From Watersipora subatra (lineage: Eukaryota > Bryozoa > Gymnolaemata > Cheilostomatida > Watersiporidae), in assembly GCF_963576615.1 (NCBI RefSeq), contig NC_088708.1, forward strand, positions 68,096,672 to 68,160,671: DNA of 64,000 nucleotides, written 5' to 3'. The position numbers and the translations under genes were made by a program. This document shows positions 37,645 through 50,200 of this stretch, one piece after another. Under the pieces are notes generated by a model that saw only the letters and a list, made by a program, of their open reading frames with translations, did no database searches and was not told the DNA's origin. The stretch's first letter is position 1. Each line of letters begins with the position of its first letter.

Positions 37645-39189
37645 CGTCTCTTATCGGTTGACCTGAAAATGGCACTTGGTACTGATAAATCTAATCTATC
37701 TATAACAAACATCTTTTCAAACAAGTTTACGATAATATAATGATAGCTAACCTCTACTGCAATCACACTTCCTGTCCAACAAACACGTACATTGTTCCAA
37801 CCCACATAGAAAGAAACCTGAACATTGTTAAACAAAACAGAGTCGTTACACCATAGGGCTCGATATTGATTTTCAGGTTCGGCATTGTTGCTTGACTTGA
37901 GCTAACATGTATTTGAGCAATTTGTTGAGCATTTGGCAATATACATCATTTTGCATGTTGTAGACAATTGTTTTCACAATAACGATCAAATACAAACAAT
38001 GCAACATGACCTGTGCCAAATTGAGGTCTGGAATGCTGAAATACTTTTTATTGAAAATTTAGACTATTTTTGAAAAATATTTTTGGAGAGAATATCTATG
38101 TAAATAGTGAGCCTTGACGGCAGTCTAGTTAAAAGCACATCTTAATACATAGTTCAAATCTAGCAAAATGTTAGTGATTATCGCTAATAAATGTTATGAC
38201 CAATCATGTTAAAATGGTCAAGGACATGCAAAGGTCATTCTCTAGTCTAAAAACTGTAACAAACCTACTGAGCTAATCATGTTAACAATTATCCATTCGA
38301 GATGATTTGCAAAGATTATGTGTATAAATACACTTTGTGAGCTATAGCTCTAAATCAAGTAGTAGTTAATTGAGAAAAAGCCGCCAAAAATAGATGCAAG
38401 TCTTCAAGGCAATGTGAAGATAAAAGATGATGGCCAACAAATCAACAAATAAATATATATACTGCTTGGACAATCCACAAAAACAGGTCATTCGGTCAAA
38501 GACTATCAACTGAAACTGATTTATCATTTCACTTGTAACAGTGTACAGTCAATTTAGAACAATTAATGATGAAGCAATTTATATAGCAATTCGTTCTGGG
38601 GTTTGCGTAGTTTTTTTTAAATTTGTAATAACAACTTAAATTACTAGTATGAATCATCAAACAGTAACTGCATTAATCACTTTGGATAGCAATGTGGCTT
38701 TTTAGAAATTGTAGATGCCCATCAGGTAAAAACCTTTGCAAGCATCACCGTTTAGTGCATCTCAATAGAACTACACCGATCGGTGTTAAAGGCGCCCCCT
38801 TGGTTGTGAACTCAATTAAAACATGCAAACTTAGGATGTTTTTTAGTGATATGACAATGATAAAATCCAAAAAAAGTCGTTACAATACCACCTAGTGTTA
38901 AAAATCCCCCAGCTTAGAACATTGCAGTGAGACCTTACCATATTGTTTTTAACAGTAGTTCATTTTAGATCTCGGGTGTATGTATCCTCAATCATATGAA
39001 TTTCTAGATACAAAATCTTCGTTATAGCAATAAAACATAGTAAAATGACACATTGCATATTTTTATTCTTTGATAGAAAAATTCTTCAGGAGTGCTAACA
39101 GCATACAATTACTCATTATGAAGGCGTTAAAACTACTATTAACATAGGAAAAATTGCTCATAATAGGAGAGAAAGAGAAAACGCAAAAT
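37645..39189. other. Rab10 5' untranslated/intron region
   Basis: A CATTTTCAG acceptor immediately upstream of the Rab10 ATG (at about 37663), together with a possible donor CACGTG|GTAGGT at about 39203, suggests one 5' untranslated intron filling this stretch. No repeats or coding sequence were recognised. Confidence 0.4.
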
Positions 39190-39324
39190 TTCCCTCGATA
39201 ACCTACCACGTGACATTGAAAACTATCTTGCTATTGGACGTTACCGAGGTAATATACTTATTAGATAAACCCATTGGGTGAATATTTCGGTAATGACCTA
39301 CAAGAGTTTCCGGTTAAGTTTGCA
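39190..39324. promoter_or_regulatory. probable bidirectional promoter of Rab10 and DCTN2
   Basis: The short interval between the DCTN2 ATG and the inferred first Rab10 exon holds an E-box CACGTG at 39207-39212 and two reverse CCAAT boxes (ATTGG at 39233-39237 and 39273-39277). No TATA box is evident. Head-to-head spacing supports shared initiation. Confidence 0.45.
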
Positions 39325-40575
39325 ATGGCTGACCCGAAGTATCAAAATTTACGCTATATAGCGGTAGGACAAGCGGATGTGTACGAAACAGGAGATCTTC
39401 CTGAATCCGATCAAGCGTTTTACGAAACAGACGAACACCAGGGAACGGTCGAAACACTTTTAGTTGATCCTAAAGATGCTATTAAACGTTTTAATAAAGC
39501 GACAATAGACAGTAGTGGGTCAAACTTCAGTGAAGAAGCTGTTGCTGGCAGAAAAGGTTACTCAGTGCATTATGAAATTTTTCCATCTGCACACAAGGAC
39601 GAGGAAACAGTATTACAGAGAGTTCAGCGTTTAAAGTACGAATTGAAAGAAGTCCAAGAAGCTGCTGGCAAGATATGTGACGACGAGGTAAACCCCACTA
39701 CAATTTTAACGGAAGTAGAAGAGCTTCAACATCAACTAGAGCTGTTCAGTACACACTCATCGGCAGTAGGAAACAAACAGGATGAAAATTATGGTCAACT
39801 ATTAAACCAACTTAAAGCTGGAGCCCCAGCAAGGCAGAGTCCGAAGAAGAGTAGCCAACCTACAACGAGTCATGACACTGAGCCTAACAAGACGGTATTC
39901 GAGCTACATATGAGTAGTACACCGCATGCTGAAAAGGAGGCACATCTTGAGGCTCGAATTAGTCAATTGGAGATGCTGCTAGGTTCTGCTAGTGATCAAA
40001 AGATGTTAGCTGAAAGTGTTGGAACCAATTCTCTGATGGACACACTTCAGTTATTGTCTTCAAAGATGCATTTGTTGGATGAAGATAATGTGAATAAAGT
40101 TTCAGCTCGATTGCAAATTCTATTGCAAACAATGTCCAAGGTAAAGTTGCCCATCTTGAATCGTCTGCACTGCCCAACTTGTTTTATATACCAGTGAGTA
40201 AAACCAACTGTTTGTTTTCTGAAAAATTCAAATTTGATTGTCTGTAAACAGGTAAATGAAAGCAGTGCGACAGAAAATGCCCAGGATATGGAAAAGGTGA
40301 ATGAACTATACGAGTTGGTAAAGAAGTGGGATTCCTGCGCCGATGCCTTACCAACAATAGTGGATAGGCTCTATACATTGCAAGAACTACACCAGCAAGC
40401 TATGGAATTCTCATCTAGCCTGAAGGCATTAGAAGCAGCCCAGAGTGAATTGTCTGCGAGTATGGGTGCTCATGATAAACTCCTCGTTGATGTTCAAAAG
40501 ACTTTCTCTGACAATGTGGACACCATTAAGAGTAATGTAGAGAATATGGAGAAGAGAATTAGTGCTCTCAAATAA
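39325..40575 (+). CDS. DCTN2: dynactin subunit 2 (dynamitin, p50)
   Basis: Dynamitin is part of the dynactin shoulder, which couples the Arp1 filament to p150Glued and dynein. Exons are 39325-40140 and 40252-40575, joined over a 111-nt GT-AG intron in phase 0, giving 379 aa (human about 401-406). The N-terminus MADPKYQNLRYIA and the DVYETGDLPESDQA segment match the family's conserved start. Later landmarks are HYEIFP, RVQRLKYELKEVQE, a central coiled coil, LMDTLQLLSSKMHLLD and the C-terminal coiled coil with LYTLQELHQQAMEF. The frame is open 17 codons upstream of the chosen ATG, but MADPKY is the family start. Having a single intron is unusual next to neighbours with 5 to 13. Confidence 0.96.
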
Positions 40576-41238
40576 TATCCTGCTATTGATGTTTTGTAAT
40601 GCTTTTTGAAATATTTAATTTTTTGCTGTTTGTAACTAGAAAATGATGGTGAACCTTTCGTGTATTTATTGTTTCAGCATTTACTGTCATCATGAATTCA
40701 CAATCAGCTTTTATTTCATTACAAAAATGATGAACTAGCTGGAGATGTTGACTAACAAATAAACATTGTTTCTAGCCATTTGACCTCTATAATGCAGTGT
40801 ATTTGACGAATGTATGTTTCTTAATTTAGGCTTAAAATCTCTAAATATCTGGCCAGAAATTTATAAAAAATATAGCATTTAATTGTAATGTGTTTTATAT
40901 GAAGGAAAGTAACTTGCGCTATCGTATAACATAGCTCTGTGAAGACACCCCCAGTATATATGCCAGCTTAAAGCAAAGCTGATCTTAATTCAGTCACTTG
41001 AGATGCTATGGAATATGAGAGGAGGTAACAGTACCATACAGGCCTTAAACAATCCACACATGCACTGTAAAAATAAATACTTTAAAACCTAATCTATTTT
41101 GTCTATGGAACACCCCAAGCCAGCCACATCAAACAGTTATTGAACACAACAGATGTAGTTTATACAGCAGTTGTGTGTGTGTGTGTGTGTGTCATCGGAG
41201 GTTTCCATGTAGCTAAAATGTGCATCTGAAGGGCTGAT
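40576..41238. other. tail-to-tail region between DCTN2 and CILK1
   Basis: An AATAAA signal for DCTN2 lies at 40758-40763, about 185 nt after the stop. A (GT)n microsatellite occupies about 41171-41192. Reverse-strand AATAAA motifs near 40665 and 40713 would serve CILK1 and would make the two 3' ends overlap. Confidence 0.45.
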
Positions 41239-44200
41239 TTACTTCAAGTACCTGCAACAGACAAGCACACCATGTAAGCGATGAGTCTAAACAGGTGTGA
41301 GCAACTCGTAGCAAAGTGCAACCGAGTGTTAGCGTCATATATACTATTGGTGTCATCTATACTGTAGGTGTTGTATATAGTAATGTTGGTGCTGTATATA
41401 CTGTTAGTGCCGTATATACTGTAGGTGTCAGATATACTGTAGGTGTCATATATACTGGAAGTGTCACATATACCGTAGGCGTCACATATACTGTTGGTTT
41501 CACATATATTGTAGGTGTCACATATACTGTAAGTGCCACATAAACTGTAGGTGTCACATATACTGTAAGTGTCACATATACTGTAGGTGTCACATATACT
41601 GTAGGTGTCACATATACTGTAAGTGTGACATATACTGGAGGTGTCATATATACTGTAGGTGTCACATATACTGTAGGTGTCACATATACTGTTGGTGTAA
41701 AATATACTGTAGGTGCCACATATACTGTAGGTGTGACAGATACTATGAGTGTCACATACACTGTTGTAACTTACTTGGCAGCCCAGTCAGTTCTTCCGAC
41801 GGTCACCCCAGTCTTAGCACTTGGCTGCTGTCCAGAAATAGGAGCCAACTTGGCTGCCTTCCAAGGCTGTGTGTCTAAAATACAAAGTGCATTTAATTAC
41901 ACGCCAAACAAATCATAGCCAACAAGAATTCTGAGAACTCCAAGACATTTTCTTTATGATATTAGTAAAAATTCCCCTGTCATGCAGCCCACGACCAAAG
42001 TGATAATGGAAAAAAGAAAGGGTACTGATGGTTGAGAAATGCAATATTAGCAGTCAAATGGCACTGCAGTGCAATGGTAGCTGCAATGGTAGCTGTAATG
42101 TACTGGGTGATATTATGTACAACAAACAGCAATAATGAAAGGAAAAGATTATATGTTTATATCTCACCCTGCAATAGGAGAAATGCAATATTAGAAGTAA
42201 AATGGAAAGCTGCTGTGTAATATACACAGACTGGGGGGGGGGGGCTGTATATCATTGGTCATAGCAACCAATATCAAGAGGTTGTGATATTTATCTAGAT
42301 TTCTGTATTTATATCTAAAGAATTATGCTGAATTTAAAAATCTAAACAGATTTTAACTTGTTATCATAGAAATAGATGTATATCTATAAGAAAATGGAGG
42401 ACTATTACTTAATTTTGCAGATATTAAAAACGGCTTGGCAGTACCGCGATATTGGGCACAGCCGCAGTATCATCAACAAAATCTTTAAAAAATAATAACA
42501 GTAACATATTGCACACCATTGGTCACTATATACTTCGATCTTGTAAATTCGAATGATTATTCTTATAACTAAATCTTATAAAATTGAATAATCATTCTTA
42601 CAATTAAATATTGTAATAATTTTACAGGTAATATTGTAAGAATCGTTAGAAAAATATCATCGTCATTTCGTTTACTTTCACTGCTTTGGACATCAGTTGG
42701 AATACTAAAGTACTCGTTATAAGTGTCCAAAATGTCAGAGACCCGTAGAATCAGCAAAAAAGAAACGATAACTTTTCAGTACTTTTACGTTAATTACAGA
42801 AACCTTCGGCAATTAGACAATGCTATAGACTGGTGAAATGTGCACGTTTTTCTGGTGAAATGCGCACGACTTAATAGTTCTACTATTTGTCGCACGGCCT
42901 TATTGACGTTTCGTTGGCCAGTCTTAATTTTGATTAGAAAAAGCTTGTCAAGTTTTTATTGCGATTTTTGGCCAAATTAATCTGTCTATTTATGTATAAT
43001 CCGATCAGATGGGCTAGTTTTAGGGTCTTGCGGTAACCTTTCAAAGACTTGGTAACATATTTAAATAGGTTTATATGTGTTTTGTATCGTTATTATATTT
43101 AAACGACTCTACACAAAAATGGTCAAATTTGTTGATGAGATTCCAGTACAAGGGTTTGCGACGGCCGTTAATGAATAATTTTCGGGAGTTGTGTGCACAT
43201 GTGCATTTATCATAAATCTCCCAACCAATCGCTTCGCTCGTGTTTGGTCGTGGGATTATACTTGCCATAGACTTACCTGTGCTACCGAAGGAGATATGTA
43301 TACTTTTTCAAGTATTATTCACAAGCCTTGAGGATTAATTTTTGAGGCTTTCATATCAAAATTTGCTAGATCGCTGAATATATACATGTACTACCCTCAT
43401 GCACTTTCAAAGGAAAAAGGATCAGTACCTTCTCTCCAATTTTATATTTCAAGCTCTTCAGGTGGCTAGTAAAGCGTGCCTAAATTTAGCACTTGAAGTT
43501 ATACACAAGTTAATCATTTCTTGTCACGATTGGCATCGAGGATTGTCAGAAAGTTGACCTGGTCTGGTCACATACTTCATTTTCGGAAATGCGGCATCTA
43601 ATCAAGGTCAGCATTTAAGGAGTCTATGTTTGTAATATTGTAAGTAACATGAAATAAGTTTCATTTATGGCTGACACATCTCACTCAGTAAAAGGTGGAG
43701 ACTTCTAATAACAGTGAATATCTGACTGACAGTTCATTTTCTCAATATTAAGTTTTTGAAAACTGAGTGTTTCAAAAATAGATGGCGGAACGCTTGCCCA
43801 TTTGAAACTGAAAATATTAAAAAAATTTTACACAAGTTTCGGCCATTGTTATTGCTTTAATCTGGTAGAGCTGCTAAAAACTATCGCTGCGTTGATGATA
43901 ACACGAGTCACAACTTTGATTTACGACTCCTAAGTACAAAAGTATCATTAATAAAGGGTGACAGCGTCATGTTCCACCTTGGTACATGCAAATAAGTATT
44001 TGCAAGAGTACCTCATCGACTTACTAGATGGCTTCTTGGCAGAGCCCATGAATGAGGAGACGTATCCTGCATTGTTGATGTTATTAATTTTAGCAGCTGG
44101 CTTGCCAAGGGTGATACCGGGAAGAGCTTGACCTTTGCCAAACGACGAGTTCCAATCACCGCCGTCTTTGGATTGCTTTGAGTTTATTCCTGCGATAGAC

Positions 44201-47200
44201 AATTACCCGTAGCTTCAGGGAGTAACAATTTGTTAAATAATTTCGTTATTCCAAGCTTATGAATGGCCAACAATGCTTTGAATAGAAACAGAGAAGTTCC
44301 TATGGTGACATAACGAGTTAGTTTTAGAATCAGAGTTAGTTAGACAGGAATCGTAATCACTATTAGAGTTTAATTGGAATACAAATTGCTAAATTTAAAT
44401 ATTTGAGTAAAATGATCGTTAAATTTCAGTTTTCAAGGTGTACTTTCTACCTTACTATAGATTATTAATTTCGCTTTCACAACTTGAAAGCGAGTCAAGG
44501 AATACTTACCAGGCATGTACCTAGCCTTATTCATGTAATGCTGCTTGGCAGAAGAGGCCGAAGAGCGTCCTGATGTGATAGAGCTACGACGATGTGAAGC
44601 ACCAAACATATTCTTATTGTTAAAGGATGGCTTGGTTGCACCACCGAAAGAACTGAAAAAAGAGAAAGCAACTCACCGAAAGGTCGAGCGACGCATCGCG
44701 GCGTTTGACAAATTATACACTTTGAGCAGCTGCAGTTTGGTAGGCTAGAATTGTTTGGTATGCTGAAGGAGTGCAGTTGGTTAGAAGAAATAAAACAGCA
44801 TGGCAGCAAGTTAACTGCTTTGGTTAATTGGTGCCCCCTGGTGGCAGTTTTACCTGCAGGACAACAGATTAAAGAATCGTCTTGCGTATGCCAAGTCAGA
44901 AGATGTGAGTAAAAAGCACTCACATAGAGGAAAGTTGAAAAGCTAGTGATTGTTAGGATGTAACATAGCCATATGAATAAGTATTTTTTAAAGGTTTATT
45001 CTTGATTGGCAGCATGTTGATCAGCTCTAGTAATTTTATTGAACTATTAGAATTTTGTATTGAGCCCTTTCTAGCAAATATTTATTTGTTAGAAAAAGTT
45101 CTGGCAAAAGAGAAGATTGTAAAATTGCTACCGAAAAACTGATGTTTAAAAAATAAAGATCTTTGCCAGCATGCAACCATAGACTGTATACATATTTTCG
45201 CATTGTGTACGTTATATAATTTTGTTTTGCTCCAAAATACCTCATTCTGCTTTTTACGTTCTACGTGAATTCAGTTATGATGTTATGATCACTGATGATT
45301 ATACGAATATAATTATTGCTAGCGCTGGGCCTGAGGCAGATGCGTGACTTCAACACCAAGCGAGTGAAAGTATTGCTAGCGCTGGGCCTGAGGCAGATGC
45401 GTGACTTCAACACCAAGCGAGTGAAAGATGTTTAAAAGCTGATGTTTTGCTGTAAGTTACATTCAGAAACTAAAAAACAAAGTAGAAATTTAATTAATGA
45501 AAAGTGTACGCATAACACAATTACATGACACAAAAATGACAAATTTATATAGCATCTACTATTCTTGAATGTGCTAACAAACAGTTATTAGTATGTTTGT
45601 TAACAGATACGGTATCTTAGTTTTTGCAAATTGGGCGTAGTGAGAGGTAGAACAAGAAAAATTGAAAACTCACATGTTGCATGCCCATAATAATAACCAG
45701 CTTTGCAAAAACCAGGTTTATACAAGGTAAGAAACTAGTAATAATATGATGTGATTATAAATGCAGAGTTGACTACAAACCCTAGACTCTGAAAATGGCC
45801 ACCTTCGTCTTACTCACTTCAAAAAATCGTCATCATCAAAATCCACTTTCTTGTTCGCCGGGGCTGCCATTTTAGGTTTTGTTGCTGCCGTGCTTTTGCC
45901 AAAGTCATCGAGACCAAACTCATCCCAGTCATCCCAGCTATCTTGTGCACCCCACCTCTTACGGGGTGCAGCAGGGGGATTGTTTGACTTGGTGGCCGCT
46001 GGAGGCTGTAACAACCATAAGAGCGATAATTAGTGTTTCTAAGCTACCCTAACACAACTCTAAAGTAGTACTGCGACTTTAGCCTTCATTACGAGAGGAA
46101 AGAGCTGCCCGGGTCGGAAGACGACAGCTGCCATTGTTATAGCTGCTGCCAATACCAATCATGCTGACAGAATATTGAGCGTGTCAGCATCTCCAAAGAG
46201 TTTTCAACAACATTCATGAGCCTCTCAGGCCTTGAGCTACTAATGTTTGGCGTAATGACATAAAATTCACACCTCGTCAACATGTTAGTCAGCATATCCT
46301 CATGTCTGTTTACACATATTGCGACTTTTAGTCACTTGCTGTTCATGTTATCACATGTGATAGAATTTTTACAGTGACATCAAGCAAATATTGACACTTT
46401 CAATATAAAATCGCAGCCTCACAATGTCACACGACTCTGACATTACGACATTACTAAGCCAACAACACTGACATACACTTGAATGACCCTTTTACATGAA
46501 GGTCGACTAAATGTGTGACGAGAATGTAAGACGATGCTGGTTGAAATGCAAAGAGATTTTTAAATCAAAGTTAGCAGTCTCCAGAAAAACAATGCTTAAT
46601 ACAGCAAGAAAAAAAGACTCTGACCTATTGACCTATACAGCAAATTAGCTTTGTAGTTTTCTTGTACTTTTATCTAATGCCCAAACTAGCATCTGGTATG
46701 TTTAAGATCGACTCTACATCACTTGTACACAGAGGTTGTTTCATTTTTCACCAAAAGTTTATTTTAACGAACTGCGCCAACCAAATCCTTTTTGACTTCG
46801 CCACCTTAACGACAAACGTAAAATTTGTCAGACCAACTGAGCAGACAAATAATCACTCAAAACCGATAAGCACAGCACAGGCAGAACTGAAATAGAACGA
46901 AAGTGCTTTCAATTTGTATAGCCTTCAATCATGAGGTTCTAAAACAGGTGCTTGACGGCAGGCCCTTACAAGTGACCTCTGATAGTGTGTTCTTGCATTA
47001 CCTTACTGCCAGCAGCCTTGCTAGGCTTGCTAGCCTTAGCTACACTATCTGCTTTATTGTCTTTCATTTGGGCCGTAGTTATAGCACCAGGTACTTGATA
47101 CTGCAATAAGCAGATACCAGCTTTAGATAAACAACAAAGCCTTTTATTTGTGACTACGTAATGCTACCGAGACACGGTGCAAGTACAAATTGAGAGCAGG

Positions 47201-50200
47201 AACCTTTTTTCTATCAGCAAATGAATATGTTTGCAACATGAGGTGTATCTCGGCAGTGGTTGCAAAATATTTTATTGTAGGAAATCTAATATATGACTCA
47301 TTAAGCTTCTTGGCAGCTATCCGAAAATCCTTACTCTTCTTGGCAGCCATTCAAAGAACCTTTATAAATTCAAACAATGTATTCTTAATGACTTTTCTGT
47401 TTGTTTGTACTGAATTGTTTATTTTAAATGCTTCTCACACCTAGTGAACTTATGAACTTTTTGAAATTACAAACAAAGTTAAGAGAATAGCTGTACAACA
47501 GCCTCATCACGTATCATTAACGTAGCTAGTCACCGCCTAGCAAAAACCTTCCTCCTACTTTAGAAATCAAAAAAGCAAAAAGAAGCATTCACCTTATATG
47601 TTTCATATTCCATATGAGGTTTTTTCTCAGGAACGATAGATGGCAAATCCATTTTGTTCTGCTGCTTGGTTGTGTCCGCAAAGGGCTGCCGTACTGGCTG
47701 AGTTTGCTTCAAAGCGGGCGCGAGAGATGTGTTGGAAGGCTTAGCACCAAGATTCTGGCCCACTGTGAAATAGGGACTTTTCAGTATCTGCAAAATAAGG
47801 TTACTGATATCAGATAGGCATGAAGACATTAGCTATGAACGAGACAGCACTATGAGACTGTTTTAGTGGAGCGATGTGAATGTATGACAGTGTTTGGCAT
47901 GACAAATATTTTGTCTGAACGAAAGATTCGTGTTTTGCGATGAAGCATTTGATTCTCATGTACAACATCATTGCATCACTTCCTCTGCGTGTCACAAGCT
48001 TAATGTACTACTTGCCTAATGTGTCACATTTCTAATAATTTTGGTACTAGTTTAATGTGTAGGTTCTCCAAAGTGCCACTGGCTGAATGTGTCACCATCG
48101 AAGTATATTTTTTGATGAGTTAGATACTTTCACAGGGATACTTCTCTGACGTGACAAGACGCACTGGAAGAAATCGAGGCGGTACATGAAATTGTAACAA
48201 GTAGGAAGTTGTACCTGTGCGGCAGTAGGCCTCTTCTTAGGATCCCACATCATGGTCTCTTTCATTAGCTGGATGGCCTCATTACCGGCATTCGGTATCA
48301 ACGTTCGTAGGTTTGTTTCTATACACTGAGGCCATCTGAAGTTCATAGCTGCGGCTAGCTGGTGGCCCTCTGGCCAAGTTTGCTGTAGCAACAGAGAAGT
48401 TATCATATCTTTCAGAACCAGTTGTAGATGAGATTTGAAAGTGACAGGAGGGGGCTACAGTTTGTGGTCATTTTATTAAGATGGTATTCAACCTCGAGAA
48501 GAGCACGATAATACTGTACATTAGCAGCTTTTTACATTTCAACAAACTAATTTAGTAATTTTTGGTACAGAAGTTGAACAGCCTTTTTTTAGAACTTTTC
48601 CAAGGTTCAATATTATTATTAGTAATAAATAAAAATCATAGATAGTGTGTTACAGAAATGTGAGAGCATTATGTAAGCTCATGAAATGACTTGAGCCAGA
48701 CATACTTGAGAAACTTAAAAGTTCAAGTGTTTACTTACTATATAATAACTTAGAACACACAAAGAAGCTGGGTACTTTAGGCTCTCAACAAATTGATCCA
48801 AGATTATATGAAAATAAGAGGGTAAATTAGGTCAAATAGAGCACAGTGGCGAGTTGACTGGTAGCAGACCATATAATAGTCATTCGCATTATACCAATGC
48901 TATTTATAGATTAATTGTCTTGTAAGTTAGGTGCAAAGACTATATATATATATATATTTGAAAAATTATTGTGAAAAAAGTAAACTTTTAGTATTTGCGT
49001 TACAAATTTGTTTCGTGCGGAGCACTCATCAGACGCGATTGTACTAAAATGAAAAGCTTTACCGAATTCGCATTATATATTAACTAAAAGCAAGTGCTAA
49101 AGCACTTGCTTTTAGTTAATATATATATATATATGTATATAATGATCAATAACCTTTGAGTTGTTTACTGCAATCGAAGACTACCGAGATTATACCGAGA
49201 ATTCTCATGTACGAATGTACATATATACATGTACGAATATACATATCTAGTTTTTTAAATATTTTCGGATAAAACCAGTTAGTCTATAAGTGAAGTTCAG
49301 AAAATAAAATATGTAATTTAGCTTCACGATGTCACATCTAAGAATAGCTTGTAGTTTTTAAAGATATGCTTAGACTTTCAGTGGTCCTACCTTGGCAGGT
49401 GTTCCAAGTACTGAGCATATTTTAAACAGTTGATCTATCTCACTGCTGCCGGGGAAGAGAGGCCTAAGTGTGTATAACTCCGCCATTATGGTGCCAACAG
49501 CCCAAATATCTATGGGGGAGTTGTAGTTGGTAGAACGTAGAAGAATTTCAGGAGCCCGATACCTGTGGCGACAAAGGTGACGGTCATACGTGAACTAATC
49601 AAGACGAATAATTACAAAGAAAATTAAAAAAACATAAAATATAATTCACTATTACAAGGCAAGTTAACAACAGCCTTCAATTAATATTCCACTCACAAAA
49701 ACATAGTAAAAGTATTCTTTAGTTTCAGTTAAACAGCCATAAATAATATAATTATATCATTATTTGTGTGTCACAAGAGCCACCACTGATGATAGAACTG
49801 AATATAATAGGTTGGGTTGTGAGATGGCTGCTAACGAATATCACTAGCGCTGTTAGTAGGCAATGTTAGTTAGTGCAGTTAGATTAGTGAGGAAGGTTGG
49901 TTACAAACCATCGGGTTGACACGTAGTCTGTGAATGGAGGCTTTGATCTTATCTCACGAGCTAAACCAAAATCTGCTAATTTGACATTGTCAGGCCCGCC
50001 GCAAAGCAGGTTCTCAGGCTTCAAGTCGCGGTGGAAATAGCCTGGCAAAAAGCAAGAGAGGATAATTGTTAGAATGAGTAGTGCCTGGCTAATTAAAGCC
50101 TGAGTGCAACAGAAATAAAGGTGGGTTAAGGGAATGCCCCGACATAGAAGAGCTCAGCCATATATGGTTAAAACACTATTCACAATGAAATAATTAGATA

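Noticed and set aside
41357-41761. 134-residue minus-strand frame of VYVTPT repeats
   Set aside because: It is the translation of an 18-bp minisatellite in a CILK1 intron; the opposite strand is equally open, so there is no sign of coding selection.
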